Below are positions 13,652-15,527 of a DNA stretch of 15,527 bases, piece after piece. Under the pieces are notes generated by a model. It made no database searches. It was given only the letters and a program-made list of their open reading frames with translations, and was not told the DNA's origin. The position numbers and the translations under genes were made by a program. How positions within the stretch are numbered: the stretch's first letter is position 1; every line of letters starts with the position of its first letter. The stretch is from the NCBI GenBank assembly GCA_020200195.1, contig JAIVJE010000115.1, forward strand, positions 1 to 15,527, given 5' to 3'. The DNA comes from Acidobacteriota bacterium (GTDB taxonomy: Bacteria > Acidobacteriota > Vicinamibacteria > Vicinamibacterales > 2-12-FULL-66-21).

Positions 13652-14334
13652 CGGCTTCGCAGCCGGCGCAGAGCGCGGCGGCTCCAGAACGACACCGGAA
13701 TAATCCAGAGTAGTGGGTAGCCAATCGCATACACCAGCCAGCCCGGCGTGTACGGCGCGTGCATCCGCATCAACTCGAGCGGCCCCAGGATAGGGTGCGG
13801 CAGGTACCACTCTCGGGCGCCAATCCCGAAGTATCCCAGCACCGGCAGTGAGAGAACGGCCGTGTACAGCACCGACGGCATGATGAACTCATTGATCGAT
13901 TCGTAGTTGACGATCAGCGCGACGCCTGACAGGCAGAACAGCACGGCGGCGAGCCCGATCCCGAGGGACATTACGACGAGTCGTCCGTCGAGCCCCGCCA
14001 CGGCGGTGGCAATCAGCAGGCTCTCGACGAGCGAGAGTGCCGTGAGCGTCAGGACTTTGGAAGCCAGATACTCGTCCGTGCGCAATGGTGTGACGCTCTG
14101 GGCGGCAAACGTGCCTTCGTCGCGCTCCAGCAACAGCAACGCGCTCACGAAATAGAACGTGTTGACGACAATGTTCTCGAGAACCACCACCGGCAGGAGT
14201 AGCGCCGCGACCTCTGGCGGCAGCCAGCGCAGGAGCACGACCGAGCATGCCACCACGAACGCGGTGGCGAGGTAGAACCCGTTGCGAAACTGGACTCGCA
14301 CGTCGGTCCCGAGCGTCGCCGCGAGTCGCGTCAT
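13648..14334 (-). CDS. ABC-2 type transporter permease (first)
   Basis: Inner-membrane permease of 228 residues. It opens MTRLAATLGTDVRVQFRNGF then a first helix (YLATAFVVACSVVLLRW), followed by VVLENIVVNTFYFVSALLLL, ALSLVESLLIATAVAGL, VMSLGIGLAAVLFCLSGVAL, VLYTAVLSLPVLGYFGIG and WLVYAIGYPLLWIIPVSFW. ERDEGTFAAQSVTPLRTDEY is the coupling segment that contacts the ATPase, parallel to DQRDDETLTALMVTPLS in its partner. It overlaps the ATPase gene by 4 bases upstream (ATGA, 14331-14334) and the second permease by 4 bases downstream, so the three are translationally coupled. The layout matches fluoroquinolone-export-type systems. No lesion is visible; the substrate is unknown. Confidence 0.86.
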   Translation of the reverse strand: MTRLAATLGTDVRVQFRNGFYLATAFVVACSVVLLRWLPPEVAALLLPVVVLENIVVNTFYFVSALLLLERDEGTFAAQSVTPLRTDEYLASKVLTLTALSLVESLLIATAVAGLDGRLVVMSLGIGLAAVLFCLSGVALIVNYESINEFIMPSVLYTAVLSLPVLGYFGIGAREWYLPHPILGPLELMRMHAPYTPGWLVYAIGYPLLWIIPVSFWSRRALRRLRSR

Positions 14335-15185
14335 GTCAACGCCCGCCCTGTGACGCGGATGAACACATCCGCCAACGTCGCCTCGCGCGTGTGGATCGTC
14401 TGCACCTCGGATTCACGGAGCACCTGCTGGAAGACGGCGTTGTCCGCAAGGCCGTCGAGCGGAAAGTCCGCATGAACCGTGCGGTTGCCGGAACGGTACT
14501 CGATTCGCACGGCCCGTTCGCCGTGCTCTAGCTTCAGCGCACGGGGCGAATCGATACAGGCGATGCGGCCGTCGACGATGAACGCGATGCGGTCGCACAA
14601 CTCGTCGGCCGCAGCCATGTCGTGCGTGGTGAGAAAGACAGTTGCCCCAGCATCCCGCTCGGCCCTAATAAGGTCTTTGACGCGCTGCATGTTCACGGGA
14701 TCGAGTCCGCCCGTTGGCTCGTCCAGAAATATCAGCTCCGGCTTGTTCAGCAGGCAACGCGCGATGCTCAGACGGCACTTCATGCCCTTCGAGTACTCGC
14801 CCACGCGCCGGTTGCCGTCGCTCTGGAGCCCGACGGATTCGAGCAGCGCTGCGGGGGCATGCGTCGTTTCGTGATACAGCGCGGCGAAATAGCGCAGGTT
14901 CTCCTCGCCGGTGAGCTTGAGGAAGTGATTTGGCGCCTCGAAGGAGACGCCGATGCGCTCATAGTCATCGGCGGTCCAGGCCGCGACCTCCTTGCCGCGC
15001 ACGCGCACGGACCCGCTATAGCCTTCGAGGAGGCCGATCAGAACTTTCTGGGTCGTGGACTTACCGGCGCCGCTCGGCCCGAGGAAACCGAAGATCTCGC
15101 CGCGCTCGACGGCAAACGCCAGCCCACGCACGGCCGCCTTGTTCGAGTGCGCGTAGGTGAAATGGAGGTCGCGGACGTCGATCAC
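14331..15185 (-). CDS. ABC transporter ATP-binding protein (ABC-2 exporter)
   Basis: Cytoplasmic ATPase of 284 residues that powers the two downstream permeases. Walker A is GPSGAGKST (36-44), the signature is YSKGMKCRLS (131-140) where LSGGQ is usual, Walker B is LIFLDEPTGGLD (151-162) with the D-loop, and the switch His is His188 in TTHDM. In the Q-loop position there is Glu83 (GVSFEAPNHFLKLTGEENL) rather than Gln, a substitution I recall in the bacitracin/fluoroquinolone-type exporters. The C-terminal extension (after about 225, ending LADVFIRVTGRALT) is the regulatory domain seen in the DrrA/CcmA type. The start is GTG at 15185 with only a weak GAAAG upstream. First gene of a three-gene operon with 4-base overlaps. 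Intact and full length. Confidence 0.92.
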   Translation of the reverse strand: MIDVRDLHFTYAHSNKAAVRGLAFAVERGEIFGFLGPSGAGKSTTQKVLIGLLEGYSGSVRVRGKEVAAWTADDYERIGVSFEAPNHFLKLTGEENLRYFAALYHETTHAPAALLESVGLQSDGNRRVGEYSKGMKCRLSIARCLLNKPELIFLDEPTGGLDPVNMQRVKDLIRAERDAGATVFLTTHDMAAADELCDRIAFIVDGRIACIDSPRALKLEHGERAVRIEYRSGNRTVHADFPLDGLADNAVFQQVLRESEVQTIHTREATLADVFIRVTGRALT

Positions 15186-15527
15186 GCTTTCGCGAACCTT
15201 TCAGGAATGGCCTGCACCGGTCGCCTATCGGCAGCAAACCGTAGCACACGAGTTGGGTAAGTGATTGACAGCGACCGCGCGAGTTCCGCGGTTCGATATC
15301 CAGCCTGGGATCGAGCGAGGCACCCCTGTAAATCGTTGAGTGCGTGAGTGGCGAAGTTGGTGACCGAGGCGGGAATCGAACCCACACGGGGAGTGAACTC
15401 CACGGGATTTTGAGTTCTCGCAGCAAAAAAGCACGCTCGCAGAAAACGCTAGAACATTGAGCCTTCCGCGTGATCTTGCCCGCGCCGTACTGTTCGTCAT
15501 GGCCGATCCCGACGACGGGAGTATTCG
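15186..15527. other. Right-edge region without an intact gene
   Basis: Between the ABC ATPase start and the window edge the only recognisable element is the tRNA-Leu 3' half at 15358-15414. Minus-strand frames here pass through the tRNA half and are not protein-like. This stretch should contain the promoter of the ABC operon; I see no convincing -35/-10 pair. A short plus-strand frame (DLARAVLFVMADPDDGSI) runs into the edge and cannot be judged. Confidence 0.4.
15358..15414 (-). pseudogene. tRNA-Leu (CAA) 3' half (anticodon loop to CCA)
   Basis: On the minus strand: anticodon loop CTCAAAA (CAA, Leu), TCCCG, a long variable arm with the stem GGAG-TTCA-CTCC (class II tRNA), T-arm GTGGG-TTCGATT-CCCGC, acceptor strand CTCGGTC, then A and encoded CCA (15358-15360). 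The expected GACCGAG acceptor strand, D-arm and CGGGA anticodon stem are absent upstream; GCTGCGAGAA stands there instead. The similarity starts exactly in the anticodon loop, so this is a partial tRNA of the kind left at an integration site. Confidence 0.8.

Noticed and set aside
15225..15500. 91-codon minus-strand frame at the right edge
   Set aside because: It runs through the tRNA-Leu half (the translation has the familiar tRNA-derived look) and has no binding site or domain.
1..15527. CRISPR array, insertion sequence, integrase, rRNA or complete tRNA
   Set aside because: No spaced repeats of 24-40 bases, transposase or integrase motifs, terminal inverted repeats, or full cloverleaf were found on either strand.

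Overview
The window is high-GC bacterial DNA. Nearly every gene lies on the minus strand, start codons are often GTG, and many genes overlap by 4 bases (GTGA or ATGA). The mix of genes suggests a soil or sediment member of the Acidobacteriota, perhaps class Vicinamibacteria: a choice-of-anchor-B/LVIVD secreted protein, a PpgK-like kinase, a secreted DinB, an RMD1-like protein, a WD40/TolB-type C-terminus and an OprO/P-type porin. This placement rests on gene-family impression, not on a marker gene.

Region 1 (1-3530, minus strand, transcribed right to left) is a protocatechuate branch of the beta-ketoadipate pathway in the order pcaI-pcaJ-(heptamer repeat array)-pcaH-pcaG-pcaB. PcaHG opens the ring of protocatechuate, PcaB cycloisomerises 3-carboxymuconate, and PcaIJ activates 3-oxoadipate with CoA. 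The intermediate steps (PcaC, PcaD) and the thiolase (PcaF) are not in the window; pcaB runs off its left edge. Region 2 (3540-7034) holds a secreted alpha/beta-hydrolase-like gene 9 bases upstream of pcaI, a broken choice-of-anchor-B gene, and two copies of a 131-bp direct repeat derived from the 5' end of the hydrolase gene. Region 3 (7035-11508) holds a small exported protein, a broken RMD1-like gene, a HAD phosphatase that has lost its N-terminal half, an intact PpgK-like kinase, an intact secreted DinB protein, an intact flavin-type oxidase and a shortened secreted beta-propeller protein. Region 4 (11498-15414) is bounded by the 3' halves of two different tRNA genes (Lys-like and Leu). 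It contains an outer-membrane porin, a small gene remnant and an intact three-gene ABC-2 exporter operon.

The strongest unusual signal is how often genes are broken by compact internal deletions or single-base frameshifts, while their neighbours are intact. I see this at pcaH/pcaG, the hydrolase, the anchor-B gene (twice), the RMD1-like gene (twice), the HAD phosphatase and the beta-propeller protein. Several ordinary open frames here are accidental joins of two genes. This is either real genome erosion or an assembly/consensus problem, and read mapping would separate the two. I found no CRISPR array, insertion sequence, integrase, rRNA or complete tRNA, and nothing I can defend as a wholly new system.
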